Positions 18,255-26,117 of a DNA stretch of 64,000 bases are shown here, piece after piece. The stretch's first letter is position 1; each line of letters begins with the position of its first letter. The translations under genes and the position numbers were made by a program. Origin of the DNA: SZUA-36 sp963774415 (GTDB lineage: Bacteria > Pseudomonadota > Gammaproteobacteria > Xanthomonadales > SZUA-36); the NCBI GenBank assembly GCA_963774415.1, contig CAVZEU010000003.1:1175790-1239789 (forward strand), read 5' to 3'. The notes under the pieces are model-generated. The model saw nothing but the letters and a program-made list of their open reading frames with translations. It ran no database searches and had not been told where the DNA came from.

Positions 18255-19409
18255 GTGTGTCGAGGCATGGGATTTCTGACGGCCCTGAGCGGCTGGCGCG
18301 GCTACCGCAAACTCGGCGCGGAGTGGCGCAACATCGTTTTTTACTCCGAAAGCGGGCAGGACTGGCACTGGTTCAGCGCACTGATCGAAGAACTCAACAC
18401 CCGGCTGGGACGCAGGCTGACCTATGTCACTTCCGACCCCGCCGACCCCGGGTTGGGCCGCCGGCACGAACGCTTTCGCGCCGTTTGCATTCCCGAGGGC
18501 CTGTTCCTGACGCTGCACTTCAATCTGCAAAAGGCCGGTGTCGTGGTCATGACCATGATGGACCTGGATAACCTGCAGCTCAAAAAGTCCATTAACCCGG
18601 TACACTACGTCTACCTGTTTCACTCGCTCGGCAGCACCCACATGGTGGACCACGCGAATTCCTACGACGCCTACGACACGCTGTTCTGCGCCGGCCCGCA
18701 CCACGTGGTCGAGTTGCGGAAACGCGAATCCATCGCCGGCCTGCCGGCGCGCAACCTGTTCGAATACGGGCACCCCCGGCTGGAGCAGTTACTGGCGCTG
18801 GGACGGCGCCGGAGCGGCGCGCCGGGCAACGCAGTCACGACGGTACTGGTGGCCCCGACCTGGGGCGAAAACTCGATATTCAACACCTGCGGTGAGCGCC
18901 TGGTCGGTGTATTGCTCGACGCCGGCTACCGTGTCATCGCACGGCCGCATTACCAGACCCGGCGGCTGACACCAGGGGTGATCGACACGTTGCAAACCCG
19001 GTTCCGGGAGCACGCCAATTTCGAACTCGGCCTCGACATGGGCGAAAGCGAGTCACTGTTGCGTTCCGACTTACTGGTCAGTGACTGGTCCGCGATGGCG
19101 ATCGAGTACGCCCTCGGCCTCGAGAAACCGGTGCTTTATATCGACCTGCCGCGGCGGCAACGCAATCCCGACTGGCAGGCGCTGGGAATCGAGCCGCTGG
19201 AGGTCGCTTTCCGCAAGCAATCCGGCATGATCTTGTCGCCCCGGAGGCTTGAAGAGGCGCCGCAATGCATCTCCCGGTTGCTGGAGGGCGCCGGCGATTT
19301 CAAGAAGAAAATGAGCTCGCTCCGATCGGCCCTGGTGTTCAACCCGGGGCGCAGCATAGCGCTTGGCGCACGCGAGATCGCCCGGCTTGCCGAGCAGCAT
19401 GCCCGCTGA
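18255..19409 (+). CDS. CDP-glycerol glycerophosphotransferase-like (TagB/TagF family) enzyme
   Basis: A 384-residue GT-B-type protein without clear membrane spans. Family features: LFHSLGSTH near the middle, VLVAPTWGENS, VIARPHYQT with the His used for CDP binding in TagF-like enzymes, and the C-terminal LLVSDWSAMAIEYALGLEKPVLYIDLP. Relatives build poly(glycerol-phosphate) or cap glycans from CDP-glycerol. No CDP-glycerol synthetase of the TagD type is visible, while the locus predicts a CMP-phosphonate, so the donor could be CMP-AEP; this is inference. Starts are GTG 18255 or ATG 18267. Its end overlaps the next gene by 11 bases. Confidence 0.82.
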   Translation: MCRGMGFLTALSGWRGYRKLGAEWRNIVFYSESGQDWHWFSALIEELNTRLGRRLTYVTSDPADPGLGRRHERFRAVCIPEGLFLTLHFNLQKAGVVVMTMMDLDNLQLKKSINPVHYVYLFHSLGSTHMVDHANSYDAYDTLFCAGPHHVVELRKRESIAGLPARNLFEYGHPRLEQLLALGRRRSGAPGNAVTTVLVAPTWGENSIFNTCGERLVGVLLDAGYRVIARPHYQTRRLTPGVIDTLQTRFREHANFELGLDMGESESLLRSDLLVSDWSAMAIEYALGLEKPVLYIDLPRRQRNPDWQALGIEPLEVAFRKQSGMILSPRRLEEAPQCISRLLEGAGDFKKKMSSLRSALVFNPGRSIALGAREIARLAEQHAR

Positions 19410-21222
19410 AGGCGTCACAAGGCGGTTGTTGTTCCGCTGGCTGGGTTGGTTTGCGCTGGCCAACGGCATCGTGCTCGGCGTGATCGATCTGCGCTACCTC
19501 GGCGACTCCCTGGCGAACATGACACCGCTCGCCTGGGTCTACCTGGTCGCCATTTACTGCAGCCACCATGTGCTTCTGGCGTTGCTGCCACTGTTGCTGC
19601 TGGGCGGGCCGCTGATCCTGCTGCGGCCGTCATTCAGGCTGTTGCGGCCGGTCTCGGTTCTGCTGTTGAGCCTGGTGGCGGCTGTCATCGTGCTCGACAG
19701 CCTGCTGTGGTCGCAGGGGCGGTTTCACCTGAACGCGCTGACCGTGCAGATCCTCGGCTTGAAGAGCTGGGTTTTCGCCGGGACGATGTTTGTCATTGCG
19801 CTCGTGTTCGAATCGCTGCTGGCGGGCAGGGTCTGGTCATGGGTCGGTTGCGGCCGCGCGCGCCACGGTCGCCCGCTGGCCGTGTTGTTGACGGTCCTGT
19901 TCCTGACGGCGCAGGGTATCTACGTCTGGGCGGACGCCAGTTATTACGTTCCTGTTACCAGCGTGGCGCAACAATTACCGGTGCAGCGCGGGTTCACGGC
20001 CAAGCGGTTCCTGGTGCGGCACGGGCTGCTCGACGTCAGCCAGGCGCGCGCCAGGCACATGGCGGGCCGGCTGTCCGCCGGGACCGGGCGAGTGGCGGGC
20101 GGCAGCCTCAGGTACCCGCTGGAACCCTTGCATTGCCGGGCAGAGCGCCGTCAGAACCTGTTGATCATACTGGTGGACGCCATGCGCCGCGACATGTTGG
20201 ATCCGGCGCTGACGCCCCGCTTGTCTCGCTTCGCAGACAGGCGCGCGATCCGTTTCGGCAACCATTACAGCGGCGGAAATTCATCCAGGATTGGGGTTTT
20301 CAGTCTCTTTTATGGTTTGCCGCCGGGCTACTTCAACAGTATCGAGGCGCAGCAGCGCCCGCCGGTGCTGGTCGACCGGTTGCTCGCCGCGGACTACCAG
20401 CCCGGTCTTTTCAGCAGTGCCAGCATGTACCGCCCGGTGGCGCTGGATCGCACCGCCTTCGCCGCTGTTGCAAACCTGCACGTGGAAAACCGGCCGCCGG
20501 GCGCGCCGGCCTGGCAACGCGACCGCGCCATGACCCGGGACTGGATGCGGTGGCTCGGGCAGCGAGACCCGGGGCGGCCCTTTTTCGGGTTCCTGTTTTA
20601 CGACGCCGTCAACGGCAAGTCCTATCCGCCCGGGTACGCGCAGCGCCCGACCTTGGCCCCTGTGGGCGGGCGGGTTTTGGAATCCTTTGCCCGTTATCAG
20701 AGAGCCGTGATGTTCGATGACGATTTGATCGGTCAGGTGCTCGACGACCTGGGCCGGCGCGGCCTGCTGGACGATACCGTCGTCATCGTCACGGCCGATC
20801 ACGGTGAAGAATTCAATGAAGACCAAAACGGCATCAGCGGCCACGGCTCCGGATACAGCCGCTACCAGTTGGGCGTGCCGCTGCTGCTGGCATGGCCGGG
20901 GCAGCCGCCGGGACTGATTAGCAAGCGCACGTCGCACTACGATATCGCCCCGACGCTGGTAAGACGCCTTTTGGGTTGCAATAATCCGCCGGCTGATTTT
21001 TCCATCGGGCACGACCTGTTACAGGGACCCCAGTGGGACTGGCTGTTGGCCGGCAGCTATTACAACTACGCCCTGATCGAGCCGGGCCAGGTCACCGTGA
21101 CATTCCCGAACGGCACCTACGAGGTACGTGATGACCACTACCGCTTACGCAAAAACCCGCGGCTGAACCTGCGGTTACTGGAAGCTGCGATGCATGAAAA
21201 CAGCCGCTTTTACCGGCCATGA
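19399..21222 (+). CDS. YejM/PbgA-like inner-membrane sulfatase-fold protein
   Basis: A 607-residue protein with five N-terminal membrane segments resembling DUF3413 of YejM/PbgA (VWADASYYVPVTSV and RFLVRHGLLD align well with E. coli YejM), followed by a periplasmic sulfatase/alkaline-phosphatase fold. YejM of E. coli is a non-enzymatic LPS regulator. This protein keeps likely catalytic residues: D260 in LVDAMRRDM, S295/S296 in GGNSSRIG at the nucleophile position, D467-H468 in VTADHGEEF, and H482 in SGHGS. It could therefore be an active phospho- or phosphonotransferase. ATG at 19399 lies inside the end of the preceding gene; its stop overlaps the next start as ATGA. Confidence 0.85.
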   Translation: MPAEGVTRRLLFRWLGWFALANGIVLGVIDLRYLGDSLANMTPLAWVYLVAIYCSHHVLLALLPLLLLGGPLILLRPSFRLLRPVSVLLLSLVAAVIVLDSLLWSQGRFHLNALTVQILGLKSWVFAGTMFVIALVFESLLAGRVWSWVGCGRARHGRPLAVLLTVLFLTAQGIYVWADASYYVPVTSVAQQLPVQRGFTAKRFLVRHGLLDVSQARARHMAGRLSAGTGRVAGGSLRYPLEPLHCRAERRQNLLIILVDAMRRDMLDPALTPRLSRFADRRAIRFGNHYSGGNSSRIGVFSLFYGLPPGYFNSIEAQQRPPVLVDRLLAADYQPGLFSSASMYRPVALDRTAFAAVANLHVENRPPGAPAWQRDRAMTRDWMRWLGQRDPGRPFFGFLFYDAVNGKSYPPGYAQRPTLAPVGGRVLESFARYQRAVMFDDDLIGQVLDDLGRRGLLDDTVVIVTADHGEEFNEDQNGISGHGSGYSRYQLGVPLLLAWPGQPPGLISKRTSHYDIAPTLVRRLLGCNNPPADFSIGHDLLQGPQWDWLLAGSYYNYALIEPGQVTVTFPNGTYEVRDDHYRLRKNPRLNLRLLEAAMHENSRFYRP

Positions 21223-22709
21223 CCGGCAGGCTGGTAATGCAGTCTGAATTGAGCCACGGGCCGTCGCGCCGGTTCCGGCTTGCGCGCCTTGGCGTGCTCT
21301 TGCTGATGCTCGCCGCCGCGCCGGCGGCCCACGCCAGTATCGACATTGAAACCCAGTCGCTGAAACTGCGGTTCGGTGCGTTGGGCGACCTGGAACGGGT
21401 CGAGGCCTGCTTTCCGGGTTGCAGCGATCCGCACGTGCAAACCCAGGTGATGTCTTCGCGGCTGGGCATGTTGCTGCTGGTGCCGCGCGGTTCGCGTGTT
21501 TCACAGAGCGGGCGCCGCCGTGAAAAAAACGCCACCATCCTCGAATTCTCCAGCAATGGCGGCAAGACGCTGCGCCGCTGGCGGATACCGGACCGGGGTT
21601 GGCTCATTTCACTCGAGGTCACGGGCATGCAGCGGGCGGAACTGGCCGCGGGCGAGGACTTCAGGCCGCGCCGCGCCAGCGGATTCGGCTACCTGCTTGA
21701 GCAGACCCGCTACCTGTTTTTCAAGCAGGGCCGCGTCGAGGCGGCGGGGCTCGACGAAACCAGCCTGAAACCGCGCGCGACCGATGACTGGTTCGGCTTT
21801 CGCAACCGGTTCTGGAGCGCCATGGTCAAGCCCGGCCAGACCCTCGAGGTCAGCCCCCGAACTGGCGAGCGGATCGAGGACGCCAGCATTATTTTTGACT
21901 TGCCGGGCGGGAAAGCAGCCGGTTTCGAGCTCTACTTCGGCCCGGTCGAACCGGCGGCGCTCAAACAAACGGCACCGGAACTCGAAGCACTGATGTATTC
22001 CGGCTTGTGGTTCTGGTTGCGCTGGATTTGCCAGGCGCTGTACGCGCTGCTCAACGTCATTCACTCGGCCGTGCCCAACTGGGCTCTGGCGGTGATGCTC
22101 ATGTCCGTGCTCGTCCATGTGCTGATGCGGCCGTTGAGCCGGATCGCGGAGCGGCTGCAGGAGCAGGTGCATGCAACGGATGCGCGTCTGCGTCCGGCTC
22201 TGGCGAAAATCAAGAAAGAATTCAAGGGCGCGCAACAATCGGAGAAGATACTCGGGCTCTACAAGTCCGAAGGCGTGCACCCGCTCTACAGTCTGAAAAG
22301 CCTGGCCGGCGTCGCGGTGGTGATCCCGGTATTTATCGGCGCCTTCGACATGCTGGCGGAGAACATCCATCTCGCCGGTGCCTCGTTTCTCTGGATCGAC
22401 GACCTGTCACGTCCTGATGCGTTTGCCCGGTTACCGTTTTCATTGCCGTTTTTCGGTCGCGAACTGAACCTGTTGCCGTTCATCATGACCGGGTTTTCCT
22501 TCGTGGCGTCGAAACTTCACAGCCATCCGTCGATGGATGCGGCCGAGCAACGCAAGCAGGCCCGCAACCTGGTGTTGATGTCGCTGGGTTTCCTGTTGCT
22601 GTTTTATACTTTTCCTGCGGGCATGGTGTTGTACTGGACCACCAACAACCTCATTTCCGCGGCCAGGTTCGCCTGGCAGCGCCACCGCCACAGCCGGGAT
22701 TCAGACTGA
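21219..22709 (+). CDS. Divergent YidC/Oxa1-family protein in the envelope locus
   Basis: A 496-residue protein with a signal or first helix, a periplasmic beta-rich region (about 40-240) and a YidC-type core of about five helices. GLYKSEGVHPLYSLKSLAGVAV matches the cytoplasmic hairpin and following helix of YidC, and FPAGMVLYWTTNNLISAARFAWQR the last helix. At the hydrophilic-groove position, normally Arg (R366 in E. coli), this protein has His (H300 in LVHVLMRPLS). Housekeeping YidC normally sits near rnpA/mnmE, so this is probably a dedicated paralogue. It overlaps the sulfatase-fold gene by ATGA, implying coupled translation and a shared role. Confidence 0.85.
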   Translation: MTGRLVMQSELSHGPSRRFRLARLGVLLLMLAAAPAAHASIDIETQSLKLRFGALGDLERVEACFPGCSDPHVQTQVMSSRLGMLLLVPRGSRVSQSGRRREKNATILEFSSNGGKTLRRWRIPDRGWLISLEVTGMQRAELAAGEDFRPRRASGFGYLLEQTRYLFFKQGRVEAAGLDETSLKPRATDDWFGFRNRFWSAMVKPGQTLEVSPRTGERIEDASIIFDLPGGKAAGFELYFGPVEPAALKQTAPELEALMYSGLWFWLRWICQALYALLNVIHSAVPNWALAVMLMSVLVHVLMRPLSRIAERLQEQVHATDARLRPALAKIKKEFKGAQQSEKILGLYKSEGVHPLYSLKSLAGVAVVIPVFIGAFDMLAENIHLAGASFLWIDDLSRPDAFARLPFSLPFFGRELNLLPFIMTGFSFVASKLHSHPSMDAAEQRKQARNLVLMSLGFLLLFYTFPAGMVLYWTTNNLISAARFAWQRHRHSRDSD

Positions 22710-22723
22710 CGGGGACCAACGGC

Positions 22724-23473
22724 ATGCTGAGCCAGAAGCAGATCGCGCAGTTCCGTGACGACGGCTACCTCGTCGTCCGCGGCCTTTTTGGCAGCGAAGA
22801 AATGCGCACGATCAGCCGCTGGGCGGAGGAACTCGCGGCCGCGCCTGAAGTACCGGGTGGCGCAATGAAATACTTCGAGGATGGCGGGGAAGCGGGCTCG
22901 CGGCTGCTCTCCAGGGTCGAGAATTTCGTACCCTGGCACGCGGGCTTCCGTGAACTGATTACCCGTCGCAGGCTACGGCAGGCGGTCGACGATCTGTTCG
23001 GCGAAGCGGCGGTGCTGTTCAAGGACAAGATCAACTACAAGCTGCCGGGCGCCGCCGGGTTCAGGGCCCACCAGGACGTGCAGGCGGGATGGGATGCTTA
23101 CGCCGGGCTGCACGTTACCGCCATGGTCGCCATCGACGCGACCGACGAGACCAACGGCAGCCTCGAGATGATCCCGGGTCTGCACCGCGAAGGCCTGCTC
23201 GGGCAGATGTGGGCGCCGCTGACGGATGCCGATACCGCGGGCAGGGCGTATGTGCCGGTGCATTGCCGCAGCGGTGACGCCGTGTTTTTTGACTCCTACG
23301 CACCGCACCGCTCCGGCCCCAACCGTAGCCAACTGGCGCGCCGGGTATTGTATATTACCTACAACAAGGCCTCGGAAGGGGAGCACCGGGCAAGGTATTA
23401 CGCCGACAAGCGCAAAAGCTATCCGCCGGACATCGAACGTGAAGCGGGCAAAGATTATACATTCAAGGTATGA
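22724..23473 (+). CDS. Phytanoyl-CoA dioxygenase (PhyH)-family Fe(II)/2-oxoglutarate oxygenase
   Basis: A 249-residue cytoplasmic oxygenase. The 2-His-1-carboxylate triad is visible: H116 and D118 in HQDVQAGWD, and distal H195 in APHRSGPNRS, with R201 placed to bind 2-oxoglutarate. The family includes PhnY, which hydroxylates AEP, and many small-molecule hydroxylases. Inside a phosphonate locus, 1-hydroxylation of AEP is the first hypothesis, but PhyH proteins are diverse and the substrate cannot be read from sequence. ATG at 22724 lies 15 bases after the YidC-like gene; its stop overlaps the next start as ATGA. Confidence 0.85.
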   Translation: MLSQKQIAQFRDDGYLVVRGLFGSEEMRTISRWAEELAAAPEVPGGAMKYFEDGGEAGSRLLSRVENFVPWHAGFRELITRRRLRQAVDDLFGEAAVLFKDKINYKLPGAAGFRAHQDVQAGWDAYAGLHVTAMVAIDATDETNGSLEMIPGLHREGLLGQMWAPLTDADTAGRAYVPVHCRSGDAVFFDSYAPHRSGPNRSQLARRVLYITYNKASEGEHRARYYADKRKSYPPDIEREAGKDYTFKV

Positions 23474-23865
23474 ACATGGAGATGATCCAGGTACCCGTAT
23501 CGCCGGGTGAGTTGCTCGACAAGATCACCATTCTCGAAATCAAGGCAGCGAGGATGGAAGACCCCGGTCAGCGCGCCAACGTGAAACGGGAGCTGGAATT
23601 GCTCGAGGCCAGTTGGCGCGAGGCGGTCCGCGACGATGAGACGACGGCGCGAATTCACGGTCGGCTCAGGACCGTCAACGAAACGCTGTGGGAGGTGGAG
23701 GACGCCATTCGCGAGTGCGAACGCGCCGGCGCGTTTGACCAGCGCTTCGTCGACCTGGCCCGCAGCGTCTACACGACCAACGACGAGCGCGCCCGCATCA
23801 AGCGCGAACTGAACCGGCACCTGGGTTCGCAAATCATCGAGGAAAAGTCTTACCGGGGCTACTAG
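23470..23865 (+). CDS. DUF6165-family protein
   Basis: A 131-residue soluble, highly charged helical protein. PVSPGELLDKITILEIKAARM, the internal NETLWEVEDAIRE and the terminal EEKSYRGY match the DUF6165 family as remembered. Members are often found beside LPS or glycosyltransferase genes; no biochemical function is known to me. The start overlaps the oxygenase stop (ATGA). The stop codon lies within the CTAG at the edge of an inverted-repeat element. Confidence 0.8.
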   Translation: MNMEMIQVPVSPGELLDKITILEIKAARMEDPGQRANVKRELELLEASWREAVRDDETTARIHGRLRTVNETLWEVEDAIRECERAGAFDQRFVDLARSVYTTNDERARIKRELNRHLGSQIIEEKSYRGY

Positions 23866-24120
23866 CCTGCATATTGCACCAGTCGGTCTTAAGCCTGCAG
23901 CTTATCATTTGAATACCAATACATTTTCAAATATTTCGATGTATCATCCAAAATGTCAATTCGTACCCGGCGTGACACCTATCCCAGCCCGGACTGGTTC
24001 AGGTTCATCTGCACTTGAGCTTCCCTCAACCCATAGCTACAGCTATGGGTTTCAGTCCAGCCCTGCGTGCAGCCGCACCTGACCTGCGCCCGCATCCGGG
24101 ATACTGGTGCAATATCCGGG
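23866..24120. mobile_element. Small non-autonomous inverted-repeat (MITE-like) element, about 255 bp
   Basis: The left end CCTGCATATTGCACCAGT and the inverted right end CCCGGATATTGCACCAGT match at 16 of 18 positions, and CTAG flanks both sides (23862-23865 and 24121-24124) like a 4-bp target duplication. No ORF is convincing inside. A strong internal hairpin, CCCATAGC/GCTATGGG, lies near 24030-24050. A degenerate copy of the right end lies at about 24186-24212. The remaining bases to 24215 hold nothing recognisable. The element is bounded by a TAG stop, so DUF6165 is not disrupted. Confidence 0.55.
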
Positions 24121-24215
24121 CTAGCCCGTATGGTGTAGAGCAAATTACACCCGTAACCTGGCCGTGGCTCGTTGCGCCGGGCCGACATCCAGGCTACGGG
24201 TTCAATATTTGCCGG

Positions 24216-25250
24216 TTAAGCGGCAGCCATGGCCTGGTCGAGCTTGCGGCAAACGTCAGCGGTCTCGACCAGGTCCATCACCCCCGGAACCTCGATGCGC
24301 TGACCCCAGCGAAGCTGTTGCGGGTCCTTGCGACGAAAGCGCCTCGCGGCTTCCGCGTAGCGGTCGACGCAAAGGTCCAGGCTGCGGTACGGCCCGGAGC
24401 GTTGGCTCGGTGTGGCCGCGTACAACCCGATGACCGGCGTACCCAGCGCGGAGGCCAGGTGCACGGGGCCCGAATCCGGTGAAAGCAGCACCGCGGCTTT
24501 TTGCAGCAGGGCCAGCAGCCGCCCGGGCGTGTCTTTACCGACCAGGTTCAGGGTCTGTCTCTCCATCGCGGCCTGAATTTTCCGTGCGGTGCTGATCTCG
24601 ATGCCGGACGCCCCGCCCACGAGGGCCACCTGCATCGCATGTGTCGAAATTGCATAATCCGCCACGGCTGCGTAACGCTCGGCGGCCCAGTTCCTGTGGC
24701 GGTGGCTGGAACAGGGGTTGATCAGCAGCACCGGCGCGGCGGCGGGCAGTTGCCGGGCGGCCCACTCGAGGTCTTCCGCGGCCGGGTGCAGAGCCCATTC
24801 GGGCGGCTCGGGTGGCAAATCCAGCGCCCGGGCGAACTCCAGAAACGCATCGACCTGGTGCTGTTGCGTCACGCTGCGGACCGAACGGTTGATGAACCAT
24901 TGATGCCGGTCACGCCAGCGGGGTTTGTCCCAGCCGATGCGAACGGGCGCGCTGATGAGCGTAGAGAGCAAGTTGGCGCGGGCGGAAACCTGCATGTGCA
25001 GCAACACGTCGAAGTGGCGGCCCTTCAGGCGCTTGCGCAACCCGCGAACGGCGCGCAGGCCGCCCCGTTTGTCGATGACAATCAGTTCGACATCCTCAAG
25101 GCCTTGCAAAAAGCGGGCTTCCGGCTGGTTGACGATCCAGCTTATGCGGGTTCGCGGCAGGTGTTTGTGGATGGCGCCGAGCACCGGCAGGACGTGGGTG
25201 ACGTCGCCAATGGCGGACAGACGCAATATGCAGATCGTACGCGGGTACAC
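24216..25250 (-). CDS. Glycosyltransferase family 9 (heptosyltransferase-like)
   Basis: A 344-residue GT-B enzyme of the ADP-heptose:LPS heptosyltransferase family. The N-terminus has ILRLSAIGDVTHVLPVL (nucleotide-sugar transferase start), the middle LLINPCSSHRHRNW, and the C-terminal donor site SPDSGPVHLASALGTPVIGLY. The probable start is GTG at 25250 (VYPRTICILRLSAIGD), since longer reading adds non-conserved residues. It faces a Kdo kinase gene across a 162-base gap, so it likely acts in LPS inner-core assembly at the cytoplasmic face of the inner membrane. Which heptose it adds is uncertain. Confidence 0.88.
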   Translation of the reverse strand: MYPRTICILRLSAIGDVTHVLPVLGAIHKHLPRTRISWIVNQPEARFLQGLEDVELIVIDKRGGLRAVRGLRKRLKGRHFDVLLHMQVSARANLLSTLISAPVRIGWDKPRWRDRHQWFINRSVRSVTQQHQVDAFLEFARALDLPPEPPEWALHPAAEDLEWAARQLPAAAPVLLINPCSSHRHRNWAAERYAAVADYAISTHAMQVALVGGASGIEISTARKIQAAMERQTLNLVGKDTPGRLLALLQKAAVLLSPDSGPVHLASALGTPVIGLYAATPSQRSGPYRSLDLCVDRYAEAARRFRRKDPQQLRWGQRIEVPGVMDLVETADVCRKLDQAMAAA

Positions 25251-25412
25251 TTCTGGCCCTTGCCTGAAAAGGCCCAGTATCCAAGTTTGGGGGAAGAAAA
25301 TCACCTGATTTGCTGAAAAAACGCATGAACTGCATTTCGCACCACTCGGCTGGCGGTCGACCGATGCAATATACAGGCTAACCCCGGGCATTTAACTTAG
25401 AATATCGCGTGC

Positions 25413-26117
25413 ATGGAACTCGTTATTCATAAACGCGCCTCGATCAGCATGGCCTCTGACGCCAGCCGTCTGCGGACACCCTCGGCGGAATATTTCAGCG
25501 TGGACTACTGGCAGGACCAGGGGGCGGTCGAGGGGTTCGCCCCCGGGCGTGGACATGCCTGCTTCATCGAGGCGCCGTTCGGCCGCGCCGTATTGCGGCC
25601 GTATCTGCGTGGCGGTTGGGCCGCCAGGCTGAGCCGTGACCAATACCTGTTCACCGGCGTTGAGCGTTCGCGGCCGTTCAGGGAGTTGCGTCTGTTGTGG
25701 CGCCTGTGTGAAGCCGGTCTGAATGTTCCGCGGCCGCTGGCCGCTTTGTGTGAGCACCACGGCTGCTTGTCGACCGGTGCGCTTATTACCGAGCGGATTC
25801 CGCAGTCGCAGACGCTGGCGGAGCGCCTGCCGGTGTTTGGCGATTCGGATTGGCTGGCGCTGGGCCGGGCGCTGGCGAAGTTCCACCGGGCCGGAGTCCG
25901 CCACGCCGATCTGAATGCCCGCAACATACTGCTCGACGGCCGCGGCCAGGTTTTCCTCGTCGATTTCGACCGTGCGCGATACACACCGGGCCGGGTTGTC
26001 AATGGCAGGTCAAATCTGCGGCGGCTCAGGCGTTCGCTGACAAAACTCTGGCCCGATAACGCCCCGGTCCCATTGCCGGTTGCCTGGGGCCGGCTGCTGG
26101 ATGGCTATCGTGCCTGA
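25413..26117 (+). CDS. kdkA: 3-deoxy-D-manno-octulosonic acid kinase (KdkA/WaaP-like)
   Basis: A 234-residue kinase-fold protein that phosphorylates Kdo of the lipid A inner core. HADLNARNILLD is the catalytic loop with its Asp, and VFLVDFDRARY the metal-binding DFD. GGWAARLSRDQYLFTGVERSRPFRELRLL is conserved in KdkA proteins. Length is normal for KdkA. It is divergent from the heptosyltransferase and overlaps the downstream acetyltransferase by 17 bases. A Kdo kinase typically accompanies a single-Kdo type of LPS core (family knowledge). Confidence 0.9.
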   Translation: MELVIHKRASISMASDASRLRTPSAEYFSVDYWQDQGAVEGFAPGRGHACFIEAPFGRAVLRPYLRGGWAARLSRDQYLFTGVERSRPFRELRLLWRLCEAGLNVPRPLAALCEHHGCLSTGALITERIPQSQTLAERLPVFGDSDWLALGRALAKFHRAGVRHADLNARNILLDGRGQVFLVDFDRARYTPGRVVNGRSNLRRLRRSLTKLWPDNAPVPLPVAWGRLLDGYRA

